Assembly: GCF_001277195.1 (NCBI RefSeq)
Contig: NZ_CP012268.1
Span: forward strand, 2,046,001-2,110,000
Length of the DNA: 64,000 nucleotides
Reading direction: 5' to 3'
DNA from: Cronobacter muytjensii ATCC 51329
GTDB lineage: Bacteria > Pseudomonadota > Gammaproteobacteria > Enterobacterales > Enterobacteriaceae
Both the position numbers and the translations under genes were made by a program. Shown one piece after another: positions 8,934-17,514 of this stretch; within the stretch, counting starts at the first letter, position 1, and every line of letters begins with the position of its first letter. The notes beneath the pieces are model-generated. The model had not been told where the DNA came from. It searched no databases and was given only the letters and a program-made list of their open reading frames with translations.

Positions 8934-8949
8934 TAGACCGACCGGTCTA
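8934..8949 (+). promoter_or_regulatory. NemR operator (NemR box) upstream of nemR
   Basis: TAGACCGACCGGTCTA is a near-perfect palindrome identical in form to the known NemR box. It sits 15 bp before the nemR ATG, consistent with autorepression relieved by electrophiles and hypochlorite. Confidence 0.85.
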
Positions 8950-8963
8950 CTAAATTGAAACGT

Positions 8964-9545
8964 ATGAACCGAACACCTGAACATGACACGCGTGAACACC
9001 TCCTTGCCACTGGCGAGCAGCTCTGCCTGCAACGCGGCTTCACAGGCATGGGGTTAAGCGAACTGTTAAAAACGGCAGGCGTGCCGAAGGGCTCCTTCTA
9101 CCACTACTTTCGCTCTAAAGAGGCGTTTGGCGTGGCGATGCTGGAGCGGCATTACGCGCGCTATCAGGCATGCCTTGAGCAGCACTTCAGCCCGGCAGGC
9201 CCGGCGCGCGAGCAGCTGCTCGCCTGGTTTGAAGAAACGCTCAGTCATTACTGCCAGACCGGCAAAATGACGGGCTGTCTCACGGTGAAGCTCTGCGCGG
9301 AAGTGTGCGATCTGTCGGAAGATATGCGCGGCGCGCTCGATAAAGGCGCAGCCCAGGTGATGGACCTGCTGGCTGGCGCCCTTGCGCGCGGTCGCGATGC
9401 GAAGGTGTTTACCTTCAATGGCAGCGCGCATCAACAGGCTCAGGTGTTATACGTGCTCTGGCTCGGCGCGAGCCTGCAGGCCAAAGTGTCGCGCAGCGGC
9501 GCGCCGCTGGAAAGCGCGCTGGCGCACGTCAAAGAAATGCTTTAA
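8964..9545 (+). CDS. nemR: TetR-family electrophile/bleach-responsive repressor NemR
   Basis: NemR represses nemRA and gloA and is inactivated by modification of a reactive Cys. The 193-residue protein has an N-terminal TetR helix-turn-helix (FTGMGLSELLKTAGVPKGSFYHYFRSKEAFG, about residues 25-55). The sensing Cys context TGCLTVKLCAEVCD is preserved around residue 106. The ATG at 8964 is used, although no strong ribosome site is visible; an in-frame TTG lies at 8955. The order nemR-nemA-gloA is as in E. coli. Confidence 0.95.
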   Translation: MNRTPEHDTREHLLATGEQLCLQRGFTGMGLSELLKTAGVPKGSFYHYFRSKEAFGVAMLERHYARYQACLEQHFSPAGPAREQLLAWFEETLSHYCQTGKMTGCLTVKLCAEVCDLSEDMRGALDKGAAQVMDLLAGALARGRDAKVFTFNGSAHQQAQVLYVLWLGASLQAKVSRSGAPLESALAHVKEML

Positions 9546-9589
9546 CTCAGCGCCCGCCGCTGGCGGCGCTTTTTTATTTAGCTCGTTAC

Positions 9590-9605
9590 AAGACGACCGG
9601 TCTAC
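9590..9605 (+). promoter_or_regulatory. Second NemR-box-like half palindrome before nemA
   Basis: AAGACGACCGGTCTAC, just upstream of the nemA ribosome site, repeats the right half and centre of the NemR box at 8934-8949. It may let NemR act independently on nemA. The left arm is degenerate. Confidence 0.5.
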
Positions 9606-9617
9606 TCAGGAGTGATT

Positions 9618-10715
9618 ATGCAAGACGAAAAGCTGTTTACCCCGCTGAATGTGGGCGCCATTACCGCCCCTAACCGCGTATTTATGGCGCCGCTGACGCG
9701 CCTGCGCAGTATTGAGCCGGGCGATATCCCCACCGCGATGATGGTGGAATATTACCGCCAGCGCGCGAGCGCCGGGCTGATTATCAGCGAAGCCACCCAG
9801 GTTTCCGCGCAGGCGAAAGGCTATGCGGGCGCGCCGGGCCTGCACAGCGATGAACAAGTTGCCGCATGGAAAAAAATCACCGCCGCCGTACACGAGGCTG
9901 ATGGCCGTATCGCCGTACAACTCTGGCACACGGGCCGCATCTCACACAGCAGCCTCCAGCCTGGTGGCGCCGCGCCGGTTGCGCCGTCCGCCATCCACTC
10001 TGGCACCCGCACCTCGCTGCGTGATGAAAACGGCAAGGCTATCCGCGTCGACACCACCACGCCGCGCGCGCTGGAAACTCACGAAATCCCGGGTATCGTT
10101 GACGATTTCCGCCACGCCGTCGGCAATGCGCGCGACGCCGGTTTCGATATGGTCGAGCTGCACTCCGCGCACGGTTATCTGCTGCATCAGTTCCTGTCGC
10201 CGTCCTCTAACCAGCGCACCGACCAGTATGGCGGCAGCGTTGAAAACCGCGCCCGTCTTGTGCTGGAAGTGGTCGACGCCGTAAGCAAAGAGTGGAGCGC
10301 CGACCGCATCGGCATTCGCGTGTCGCCGATTGGCACCTTCCAGAACGTCGATAACGGCCCGAACGAAGAAGCCGACGCGCTCTACCTGATTGAAGAGCTG
10401 AACAAGCGCGGTATCGCGTACCTGCATATGTCCGAGCCGGACTGGGCGGGCGGCGTGCCCTACACCGACAAATTCCGTCAGAAAGTACGCGAGCGCTTTG
10501 ACGGCGCCATCATCGGCGCGGGCGCTTACACGCGTGAGAAAGCCGAGGCGCTGATCGCCAAAGGCCTGATTGACGCGGTGGCGTTTGGTCGCGACTATAT
10601 CGCCAACCCGGATCTGGTCGAACGCCTGCGTAAAAAAGCCGAACTCAACCCGCAACGCCCGGAATCCTTCTACGGCGGCGGCGCGGAAGGTTATATCGAC
10701 TACCCCACCCTGTGA
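9618..10715 (+). CDS. nemA: N-ethylmaleimide reductase (old yellow enzyme family)
   Basis: An FMN-dependent, NADPH-using ene/nitro-reductase that detoxifies N-ethylmaleimide and other electrophiles. The 365-residue TIM barrel shows the N-terminal FMN-binding stretch LFTPLNVGAITAPNRVFMAPLTRLRS, the substrate His/Asn-type motif LWHTGRISH, and the hallmark ELHSAHGYLLHQFLSP; GRDYIANPDLVERL closes the barrel. The ATG at 9618 is six bases after AGGAG; the in-frame GTG at 9612 overlaps the ribosome site and is rejected. Length equals that of the E. coli enzyme. Confidence 0.96.
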   Translation: MQDEKLFTPLNVGAITAPNRVFMAPLTRLRSIEPGDIPTAMMVEYYRQRASAGLIISEATQVSAQAKGYAGAPGLHSDEQVAAWKKITAAVHEADGRIAVQLWHTGRISHSSLQPGGAAPVAPSAIHSGTRTSLRDENGKAIRVDTTTPRALETHEIPGIVDDFRHAVGNARDAGFDMVELHSAHGYLLHQFLSPSSNQRTDQYGGSVENRARLVLEVVDAVSKEWSADRIGIRVSPIGTFQNVDNGPNEEADALYLIEELNKRGIAYLHMSEPDWAGGVPYTDKFRQKVRERFDGAIIGAGAYTREKAEALIAKGLIDAVAFGRDYIANPDLVERLRKKAELNPQRPESFYGGGAEGYIDYPTL

Positions 10716-10806
10716 TCCAAATTGATAGCGGCGGCCTCCCGCCGCTATACTAAAATACTGTTTTATACAGACGCTTCATCACAGTCCGTTTATTTAAGAG
10801 GATCTT

Positions 10807-11214
10807 ATGCGCTTACTTCATACCATGCTGCGCGTTGGCGACCTGCAACGCTCCATCGATTTCTACACCAACGTTCTCGGCATGAAACTGCTGCGCACCA
10901 GTGAAAACCCGGAATATAAATATTCTCTGGCCTTCGTCGGTTACGGCCCGGAGAGCGAAGAGGCCGTCATTGAACTGACCTACAACTGGGGCGTGGAGAG
11001 CTATGAGCTCGGCACCGCCTATGGCCACATCGCCATCAGCGTGGACAACGCCGCAGAAGCCTGCGAGCGTATCCGTAACAACGGCGGCAACGTCACCCGT
11101 GAAGCGGGCCCGGTCAAAGGCGGCAGCACCGTTATCGCTTTTGTTGAAGATCCGGACGGTTACAAAATCGAGCTTATCGAAGAGAAAGACGCGGGCCGCG
11201 GCCTCGGCAACTGA
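10807..11214 (+). CDS. gloA: Lactoylglutathione lyase (glyoxalase I)
   Basis: A nickel-dependent glyoxalase I that converts the methylglyoxal-glutathione hemithioacetal to S-lactoylglutathione. The 135-residue protein has the four metal ligands in the usual places: His5 (LLHTML), Glu near 56 (AVIELTYN), His near 74 (YGHIAIS) and Glu near 122 (YKIELIEE). It follows nemA by 91 bp and in relatives is partly co-transcribed from the NemR-controlled promoter. A GC hairpin without a long T run (11222-11240) follows. Confidence 0.97.
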   Translation: MRLLHTMLRVGDLQRSIDFYTNVLGMKLLRTSENPEYKYSLAFVGYGPESEEAVIELTYNWGVESYELGTAYGHIAISVDNAAEACERIRNNGGNVTREAGPVKGGSTVIAFVEDPDGYKIELIEEKDAGRGLGN

Positions 11215-11309
11215 TCCCTCCGGCGGGCGTTCTGCCCGCCTTGCTGCATCCCGTCGTGAAATTTGCCATAATGCGCGCTGCTTTGATCCCCCAAACTTAA
11301 GAGACGCTG

Positions 11310-11981
11310 ATGTCCGATAACGCTCAACTGACCGGTCTGGCCGACCGTTTTCGTGGCTTTTACCCTGTTGTCATCGATGTGGAAACCGCCGGTTTTAACG
11401 CGAAAACCGATGCGCTGCTGGAAATTGCCGCCATCACCCTGAAAATGGATGCCGATGGCTGGCTTACCCCCGATGAAACGCTGCACTTTCACGTTGAGCC
11501 CTTCGAAGGCGCGATTCTCCAGCCGGAAGCGCTGGCATTTAACGGTATCGATCCGCATAACCCGCTGCGCGGCGCCGTCAGCGAATATGACGCGCTACAC
11601 GCCATCTTCAAAATGGTGCGCAAGGGCATGAAAGAGAGCAACTGTAACCGGGCGATTATGGTGGCCCATAACGCCACGTTCGATCACGGCTTTATGATGG
11701 CGGCGGCGGAGCGCGCGTCGTTCAAACGCAACCCGTTTCACCCGTTCGTCACCTTCGACACCGCAGCGTTAAGCGGTCTGGCGCTGGGTCAGACCGTGCT
11801 CGCCAAGGCCTGCATCGCGGCAGGCATGGCGTTTGACAGCACCCAGGCGCACTCCGCGCTCTACGATACCGAGCAGACCGCCCTGCTGTTTTGTGAAATC
11901 GTGAACCGCTGGAAACGCCTCGGCGGCTGGCCGCTGCCCGTGGCGGACGCTGATAACATGCCGCCTGCCGACGGCGAATAA
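11310..11981 (+). CDS. rnt: Ribonuclease T
   Basis: A 3'-5' exoribonuclease that trims tRNA and other stable RNA 3' ends (DEDDh family). The 223-residue protein carries ExoI DVETAG (Asp/Glu), ExoII around VAHNATFDHGFM, and ExoIII HSALYDTEQTA with the catalytic His and Asp. It is convergent with grxD across a shared bidirectional terminator at 11996-12026. Confidence 0.97.
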   Translation: MSDNAQLTGLADRFRGFYPVVIDVETAGFNAKTDALLEIAAITLKMDADGWLTPDETLHFHVEPFEGAILQPEALAFNGIDPHNPLRGAVSEYDALHAIFKMVRKGMKESNCNRAIMVAHNATFDHGFMMAAAERASFKRNPFHPFVTFDTAALSGLALGQTVLAKACIAAGMAFDSTQAHSALYDTEQTALLFCEIVNRWKRLGGWPLPVADADNMPPADGE

Positions 11982-11995
11982 GCTTCACGCAACGT

Positions 11996-12026
11996 AAAAA
12001 AAAGCGGCCACCAAGGCCGCTTTTTT
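11996..12026. terminator. Bidirectional terminator between rnt and grxD
   Basis: GCGGCC (12004-12009) and GGCCGC (12015-12020) form a stem flanked by A and T runs on the two sides, so it can end both rnt (plus) and grxD (minus). Confidence 0.88.
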
Positions 12027-12047
12027 ATTGTACATGGTGTGATGTCG

Positions 12048-12395
12048 TTATTCGGCAGCCGGGGCTTGCGGATTGTGCTTCGCCGCGGTTTCTTTAATCA
12101 GCTGCTGCAGTTCGCCGCGCTGATACATTTCAATCACGATGTCACAACCGCCGACCAGTTCGCCATCTACCCACAGTTGCGGGAAGGTCGGCCAGTTAGC
12201 GTATTTCGGCAACTCAGCGCGGATATCCGGGTTTTGCAGAATATCGACATACGCAAAACGCTCGCCACAGGCGGACAGCGCCTGAACCGCTTGCGCGGAA
12301 AAGCCGCAGCTTGGCAGCTTCGGAGAGCCTTTCATGTACAGCAGAATAGGGTTTTCAGCGATCTGGCGTTGAATTTTTTCAAGCGTAGTGCTCAT
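12048..12395 (-). CDS. grxD: Monothiol glutaredoxin GrxD (Grx4)
   Basis: A CGFS-type glutaredoxin that binds a [2Fe-2S] cluster with glutathione and a BolA partner and acts in Fe-S cluster trafficking. The 115-residue protein has the monothiol active site PSCGFSAQA near residue 30, followed by the WPTFPQLWVDGELVGGCDI glutathione-binding region. Length matches the family. It is convergent with rnt. Confidence 0.97.
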   Translation of the reverse strand: MSTTLEKIQRQIAENPILLYMKGSPKLPSCGFSAQAVQALSACGERFAYVDILQNPDIRAELPKYANWPTFPQLWVDGELVGGCDIVIEMYQRGELQQLIKETAAKHNPQAPAAE

Positions 12396-12739
12396 TGTCT
12401 TACTTCCTCAAGCGTCATTACGGCGTTAGCTTTACATTGTAGCGGCTCCGGAGCGTCTCGAAAATGCATAATCTTGCGCTTAAGCCCGGCGCCGTGCCGT
12501 GGTGAAAGAGACGCAAATAATAACACTTTTCTTACCGCTGCCGATATTCTCCTCTGAGGAGGCGCGCTAAAATGCGCGCCGACGCAGCGGCAAGCGGCGA
12601 AAATATTGCGCCGGTTAACGAAACTGCATGTCGAAGAGAATTTGCTGCTTAACTTTGGACATTTTTTTAGATTAGAATCAGCAAGCTCTTAAATTTCATC
12701 CGTTGGCATGATTGCCGGCTTTATGCAGGGGAATGCTCA
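12396..12739. other. Divergent intergenic region grxD / mepH
   Basis: A 344-bp interval with no plausible gene. It must hold the two divergent promoters. The mepH-proximal end is AT-rich, with TAGAAT at 12674-12679 as a possible -10 element. I see no repeat or clear operator. Confidence 0.4.
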
Positions 12740-13567
12740 GTGGCGCGCAAAACAAAAATTGCTCTCACGCTCTGTGCTTTGTTAATGACTTCATCACTGG
12801 CTTTTGCGCCTTTCGCGCAGGCGTCGGAGCAGACGCGCGCCTCGAAGGTGCAAAAAGCGCACGCCAGTACGGTGAAAAAGAAAACCAGCACAAAAACCCG
12901 TCAGACCGCCAGTAAAAGCAAAAACGCAACCAAAACCAAAACCGCGAAAACTGCCAGCGAGAAGCGAACCACCTCCGCCAAACGCACCAGCAAGACCTCA
13001 TCCACTGTCAGTAAAACCGCTTCCCGTCGCGCTTCCGGTAATTCCGTTAAACAGGCCAGCCACCGTCTGACCGCGCAAACCTGTTCAAAAACCCGTAAAA
13101 ACCGCAAAACCCAATGCGTTAACGGGCCGCTGACTATCGCGGACGCCCATAAAGCGCGCGTGAAAAAAGCCCAGACCACCGCCATGAACAAGCTGATGAA
13201 CCAGATCGGCAAACCGTATCACTGGGGCGGCACTTCGCCGCGTACCGGTTTCGACTGCAGCGGCCTGGTCTGGTATGCGTATAAGGATTTGGTGAAATTC
13301 CGCATTCCGCGCACCGCCAATGAAATGTATCACCTGCGCGATGCCGCACCGGTAAATCGTGGCGAGCTGGAAAGTGGCGATCTGGTTTTCTTCCGCACCC
13401 AGGGTCGCGGCACCGCCGATCACGTCGGCGTCTATGTCGGCAACGGCAAGTTTATCCAGTCGCCGCGTAGCGGACAGGAAATTCAGATAACCTCGCTCAG
13501 CGAAGATTACTGGCAGCGCCACTATGTCGGCGCGCGCCGGGTCATGACACCGCGCACGATCCGTTAA
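12740..13567 (+). CDS. mepH: Murein DD-endopeptidase MepH (NlpC/P60 family)
   Basis: This periplasmic hydrolase cuts D-Ala-mDAP crosslinks so new glycan strands can be inserted. The 275-residue precursor starts with GTG at 12740. It has a signal peptide (to about residue 29, AQAS), then a very Lys/Thr/Ser-rich low-complexity linker (residues ~35-125). The C-terminal NlpC/P60 domain has catalytic Cys in GFDCSGLVWYAYK and catalytic His in ADHVGVYVGNGKFI. It resembles E. coli MepH (YdhO) closely in the catalytic domain. A bidirectional terminator follows. Confidence 0.93.
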   Translation: MARKTKIALTLCALLMTSSLAFAPFAQASEQTRASKVQKAHASTVKKKTSTKTRQTASKSKNATKTKTAKTASEKRTTSAKRTSKTSSTVSKTASRRASGNSVKQASHRLTAQTCSKTRKNRKTQCVNGPLTIADAHKARVKKAQTTAMNKLMNQIGKPYHWGGTSPRTGFDCSGLVWYAYKDLVKFRIPRTANEMYHLRDAAPVNRGELESGDLVFFRTQGRGTADHVGVYVGNGKFIQSPRSGQEIQITSLSEDYWQRHYVGARRVMTPRTIR

Positions 13568-13583
13568 ATCGGCGCTCGCTATC

Positions 13584-13619
13584 AAAAAAACGGAGAAGGT
13601 CGCCCTTCTCCGTTTTTTT
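13584..13619. terminator. Bidirectional terminator between mepH and ydhP
   Basis: A 9-bp stem (CGGAGAAGG 13591-13599, CCTTCTCCG 13604-13612) is flanked by seven A and seven T, serving both convergent genes. Confidence 0.92.
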
Positions 13620-13630
13620 CGTTATACGCT

Positions 13631-14797
13631 TTATTCCGCGCGACAGGCCGTTTGCGTTTCGCGACGTCCTGAGAGCACCACCAGCAGCAGACCGAGGGCG
13701 GCAATCAGCGCGCCCATGACCGGCACCACGCTGTAGCCGAAGCCCGCATGGATAACCGCGCCGCCCGCCGCCGCGCCAAGCGCGTTGCCGAGGTTAAACG
13801 CGCCGATATTCACCGATGACGACAGGCCAGGCGCTTCGCTGGCGACGCGCATCACGCGCATCTGCAGCGGCGGCACCACTGCGAACGTCGCCGCGCCCCA
13901 CACCACCATGCTGACCGCCGCGCCGATCTCGGTTTTCGCAAGCCACGGAATAGCCGCCATGATGACGATAAGCAGCAGCAGAAAGCCCTTCAGCGTGGCG
14001 CTTACCGAGCGGTCCGCCAGACGGCCGCCGAGATAGTTGCCAATGGAAAAACCAACGCCAATCAGTACCAGCATCGCGGTAACAAACGCCGGAGTGGCGT
14101 CAGTAATATGATGCAGCACCGGGGCGATATAGGTATAGAGCGTGAACATCGCGCCCGCGCCGAGCACTGTGGTCAGCAACGCGCTCACCACCTGCGGGCG
14201 CATCAGCACCGCCAGTTCGCTTTTCACATCCGGGCGCTCGCCGCTGCCGCCTTTCGGCAGTGAGAACCAGAGGCTCGCCATCGCTATCAGACCCAGCCCT
14301 GCCGTGGCGAGGAACGACATGCGCCAGCCGATGGTTTCGCCAAGCCAGGTCGCCGCAGGCACCCCGCCGATATTGGCGATGGTAAGCCCCATAAACATCG
14401 TCGCGACGGCGCTCGCCTGCTTATGCTTAGGCACCACGCTTGCGGCCACCACGGAGCCAAGCCCAAAGAACGCGCCGTGGTTGAGGCTGGTGAGAATACG
14501 CGAGGCCATCAGCGTCATGTAATCCGGCGCCAGCGCCGACAGCACATTGCCTGCCGTGAAAATCGCCATCAGGAAAATCAGGGCGCTGCGCCGGGCGCGA
14601 TGCGACAGCAGTAGCGTCATCAGCGGCGCGCCGACCATGACCCCAACCGCGTAGGCGCTAATCAGCATACCGGCTGCGGGGATCGAGACGTTAACGCCGT
14701 GGGCGATCACCGGCAGCAGCCCCATCGGGGAAAACTCGGTCGTGCCAATGCCAAAAGCACCAATGGCCAGTGCCAGTAAAGGGAAATTGACTTTCAT
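13631..14797 (-). CDS. ydhP: MFS transporter YdhP (DHA1 family, AraJ-like)
   Basis: A 388-residue, 12-helix major facilitator protein predicted to export small molecules. The N-terminal MKVNFPLLALAIGAFGIGTTEF is typical of the YdhP/AraJ/SotB branch. The loop 2-3 signature appears as LLSHRARRSALIF, and a second MFS half starts near residue 205. The substrate is unknown. Its position between mepH and ynhF is conserved. Confidence 0.9.
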   Translation of the reverse strand: MKVNFPLLALAIGAFGIGTTEFSPMGLLPVIAHGVNVSIPAAGMLISAYAVGVMVGAPLMTLLLSHRARRSALIFLMAIFTAGNVLSALAPDYMTLMASRILTSLNHGAFFGLGSVVAASVVPKHKQASAVATMFMGLTIANIGGVPAATWLGETIGWRMSFLATAGLGLIAMASLWFSLPKGGSGERPDVKSELAVLMRPQVVSALLTTVLGAGAMFTLYTYIAPVLHHITDATPAFVTAMLVLIGVGFSIGNYLGGRLADRSVSATLKGFLLLLIVIMAAIPWLAKTEIGAAVSMVVWGAATFAVVPPLQMRVMRVASEAPGLSSSVNIGAFNLGNALGAAAGGAVIHAGFGYSVVPVMGALIAALGLLLVVLSGRRETQTACRAE

Positions 14798-15062
14798 TAA
14801 TTGCTCCAGAAATTGTACAACAGCGCCGGGAATTCACGGCGTTACAGCAGGATGCAGGAAGAATGGCATTTTCAGGTCGAAAAGATAAGTAACAAAAACA
14901 GCAAAATATTATTGCGAAGGTGTTAATGAACTCGCAAATAGTGTTATCAGCGAATCATAAGGGAATAAGGTGAAAAAGAAAGGCGGTAACGAAAGAAAAC
15001 GGGTTAAACGCAGGAATTGTAAAAAGAAGACGGGAGAACAGGCGCGCTCCCCCGCGACACCC

Positions 15063-15152
15063 TTAATGCAGAATGGCGGTAAACGCGCCCGCCACAATTA
15101 AACCCAGTACAATAAAAGTGGTGACCAGCGAAAATTTCAGATCGGTACTCAT
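15063..15152 (-). CDS. cydH: Small membrane protein YnhF / CydH, cytochrome bd-I accessory subunit
   Basis: A 29-residue single-helix protein, beginning MSTDLKFSLVTTFIVLGLIV and ending with HTAA-type small residues and His. It has a clear ribosome site (AAGGAG) 8 bp before the ATG. It is nearly identical to E. coli YnhF, which structural work identified as the small subunit (CydH/CydY) bound to cytochrome bd-I. It lies between ydhP and purR, its standard position, far from cydAB. It is easily missed because of its size. Confidence 0.9.
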   Translation of the reverse strand: MSTDLKFSLVTTFIVLGLIVAGAFTAILH

Positions 15153-15385
15153 GGTTTTCTCCTTAAAGACCCCATAAAAAACAGGTAGAGCGCATTTTTG
15201 CATAAACGCGCCGAAAAATCCTGCGACATTTAACCAGATATGCGTTTTCCCTCTTCCCCTTTCGATAAAGATAAGCCAAAATTCGTCGCTACTTTATTCG
15301 GTACCGGCCATCGACCCCTCCTCACGATAAATGTCGCGTTTCCCGGCATGCCGCACGTCCCCTCGTGGCACACAGGGGTGTGTAC

Positions 15386-15401
15386 AGGCAAACGATTAAC
15401 C
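15386..15401 (+). promoter_or_regulatory. PurR operator O1 upstream of purR
   Basis: AGGCAAACGATTAACC matches the PurR box (ACGCAAACGTTTGCGT-like) at most conserved positions and lies about 45 bp before the purR start, where E. coli purR has its autoregulatory O1. Confidence 0.7.
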
Positions 15402-15444
15402 CGTGATTTTACAGGGCTCAGCGAGGGGTCTGGAGTGATGATTA

Positions 15445-16470
15445 ATGGCAACAATTAAAGACGTCGCGAAGCGAGCAAACGTTTCTACTACAACAGTCTC
15501 ACATGTAATTAACAAAACCCGTTTTGTGGCGGAAGAGACGCGCAACGCGGTGTGGGCGGCAATTAAAGAATTACATTATTCGCCGAGCGCCGTGGCGCGC
15601 AGCCTGAAGGTGAACCACACCAAATCCATCGGCCTGCTCTCCACCAGCAGCGAAGCGCCCTATTTTGCGGAAATCATCGAAGCCGTTGAGAACAGCTGCT
15701 TCGCGAAAGGCTATACGCTGATCCTCGGCAACGCCCATAACAATCTGGAAAAGCAGCGCGCTTATCTGTCAATGATGGCGCAAAAGCGCGTCGATGGCCT
15801 GCTGGTGATGTGCTCGGAATACCCCGAGCCGCTGCTCGCCACGCTCGAGGAGTACCGTCATATCCCGATGGTCGTGATGGACTGGGGTGAAGCCAGAGCG
15901 GATTTCACCGACTCGGTTATCGATAACGCCTTCCAGGGCGGATACCTCGCGGGGCGCTATCTCATTGAGCGCGGCCATCGCGATATCGGGGTGATTCCCG
16001 GCCAGCTTGAGCGTAATACCGGCGTCGGGCGTTTCTCCGGCTTTATGAAGGCGCTGGAAGAAGCGATGATTAAAGTGCCGGAAAACTGGATTGTGCAGGG
16101 CGATTTCGAGCCGGAATCGGGCTATCGCGCGATGCAGCAGATCCTCTCCCAGCCGCAGCGTCCTACCGCTGTGTTCTGCGGCGGCGATATCATGGCGATG
16201 GGCGCGATTTGCGCCGCCGACGAGATGGGCCTGCGCGTGCCGCAGGATATTTCCATCATCGGCTACGATAACGTGCGCAACGCCCGCTTTTTCAGCCCGG
16301 CGCTGACCACCATCCATCAACCGAAGGAAACGCTGGGTCAGACCGCGTTTAATATGCTGCTTGATCGCATCATTAATAAACGCGAAGAGTCCCAGACTAT
16401 CGAGGTGCACCCGCGCCTTATCGAACGCCGCTCGGTGGCGGACGGTCCGTTCCGCGACTATCGCCGTTAA
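15445..16470 (+). CDS. purR: LacI-family purine repressor PurR
   Basis: With hypoxanthine or guanine as corepressor, PurR represses purine biosynthesis genes and itself. The 341-residue protein has the N-terminal helix-turn-helix MATIKDVAKRANVSTTTVSH, the hinge helix YSPSAVARSLKVNHTKS (about residues 48-65), and a periplasmic-binding-protein-like effector domain. It is identical in length to E. coli PurR. Two PurR-box sequences, one upstream and one inside codons 10-15, indicate autoregulation. Confidence 0.97.
   Translation: MATIKDVAKRANVSTTTVSHVINKTRFVAEETRNAVWAAIKELHYSPSAVARSLKVNHTKSIGLLSTSSEAPYFAEIIEAVENSCFAKGYTLILGNAHNNLEKQRAYLSMMAQKRVDGLLVMCSEYPEPLLATLEEYRHIPMVVMDWGEARADFTDSVIDNAFQGGYLAGRYLIERGHRDIGVIPGQLERNTGVGRFSGFMKALEEAMIKVPENWIVQGDFEPESGYRAMQQILSQPQRPTAVFCGGDIMAMGAICAADEMGLRVPQDISIIGYDNVRNARFFSPALTTIHQPKETLGQTAFNMLLDRIINKREESQTIEVHPRLIERRSVADGPFRDYRR
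15473..15488 (+). promoter_or_regulatory. Intragenic PurR operator O2
   Basis: GAGCAAACGTTTCTAC within the codons for KRANVSTT carries the core GCAAACGTTT of the PurR box. E. coli purR also has a second operator in its early coding region. Confidence 0.6.
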
Positions 16471-16488
16471 TCCCTGCCGGGAGCCCGC

Positions 16489-17403
16489 TCAGTCTGGCTC
16501 CCGCAGCCACTCCTTGTTCAGCGTTTCACTGTCCCCCAGGTAATCCAGCAGCCAGCGCAGCGCGGGCGAGGCGTCACTTTGCCGCCACGTCAGGCAGCAG
16601 GCGGCGTCCGGGAACGGGTTTTCCAGCGTCAACGCCCGCCACTGGCCGCGGTCCAGCCAGGGTTTTGCGAAATGCGTCGGCACCATGCCGATACACAGTC
16701 CCTCGCTCAGCGCGTCGGCGGCGCAGTGCCAGTCCGGCACCACCACGCGATGCTGGTTATCAAGCAGCCAGGTGATGCGTTTGGGCAGCGAGCGCGAGGT
16801 GTCTTCCAGCACCAGCGACGGGTAATCGCGCAGACTGTCATCGCTGAGCGCGCCCGCGTGCTGCGCCAGCGGATGATGGCTCGCCACCACGCAGCGCCAG
16901 CTCAACATGCCCATATCACGAAACGCGAAGCGCCCGCCGCCCACCGGCACCGCCTGGGTGGCGCCGATGGCGACTTCCACGCGTCCGTCCGCCAGCGCGT
17001 CCCAGACGCCGTTAAACACCTCCTGCGACACCAGCAATTCGACATCGGAAAAGTGGCGGTAGAAATCAAGCACCAGCCGACGCGTGCGTTCGGGGCGCAC
17101 GATATTATCGACCGCGATGGAGAGCTGCCCGCGCCAGCCGTTAGCAATCTGCTGGCACTGCTGACGGGTGATCATCATTTTTTTGATAACAGAACGCCCT
17201 TCCCGCAGAAACCAGGCGCCAGCGGGCGTCAGCACCACGTCACGATGGCGACGTTCAAACAAAGAGACCGCCAGCCACTCTTCAAGCTGGCGCACGGTAT
17301 AGCTGACGGCAGAAGGCACGCGATGGAGTTCCGCCGCCGCCGCGCTGAAGCTGCCGTTGCGCGCCACCGCGTCTACCACTTCGAGTGAATACTCAGACCA
17401 CAT
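16489..17403 (-). CDS. punR: LysR-family regulator PunR (YdhB), activator of punC
   Basis: A 304-residue LysR regulator. The start at 17403 gives MWSEYSLEVVDAVARNGSFS, identical to the start of E. coli YdhB. The helix-turn-helix spans about residues 18-37 (SFSAAAAELHRVPSAVSYTV) and the effector domain runs from about 90. E. coli PunR activates the adjacent divergent purine-nucleoside transporter gene, and the same divergent pair is present here. Its 3' end is 18 bp from the purR stop. Confidence 0.93.
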   Translation of the reverse strand: MWSEYSLEVVDAVARNGSFSAAAAELHRVPSAVSYTVRQLEEWLAVSLFERRHRDVVLTPAGAWFLREGRSVIKKMMITRQQCQQIANGWRGQLSIAVDNIVRPERTRRLVLDFYRHFSDVELLVSQEVFNGVWDALADGRVEVAIGATQAVPVGGGRFAFRDMGMLSWRCVVASHHPLAQHAGALSDDSLRDYPSLVLEDTSRSLPKRITWLLDNQHRVVVPDWHCAADALSEGLCIGMVPTHFAKPWLDRGQWRALTLENPFPDAACCLTWRQSDASPALRWLLDYLGDSETLNKEWLREPD

Positions 17404-17514
17404 TTTCTGCCTGCAAAAATTTTGAATGGAAACGGCAAATATTAACGTTTCACAAGCCGGTTTGCACTCCGTACACTCCGGGCTCTTTCGCGTATTACGA
17501 AGTGAGCAAAAATT

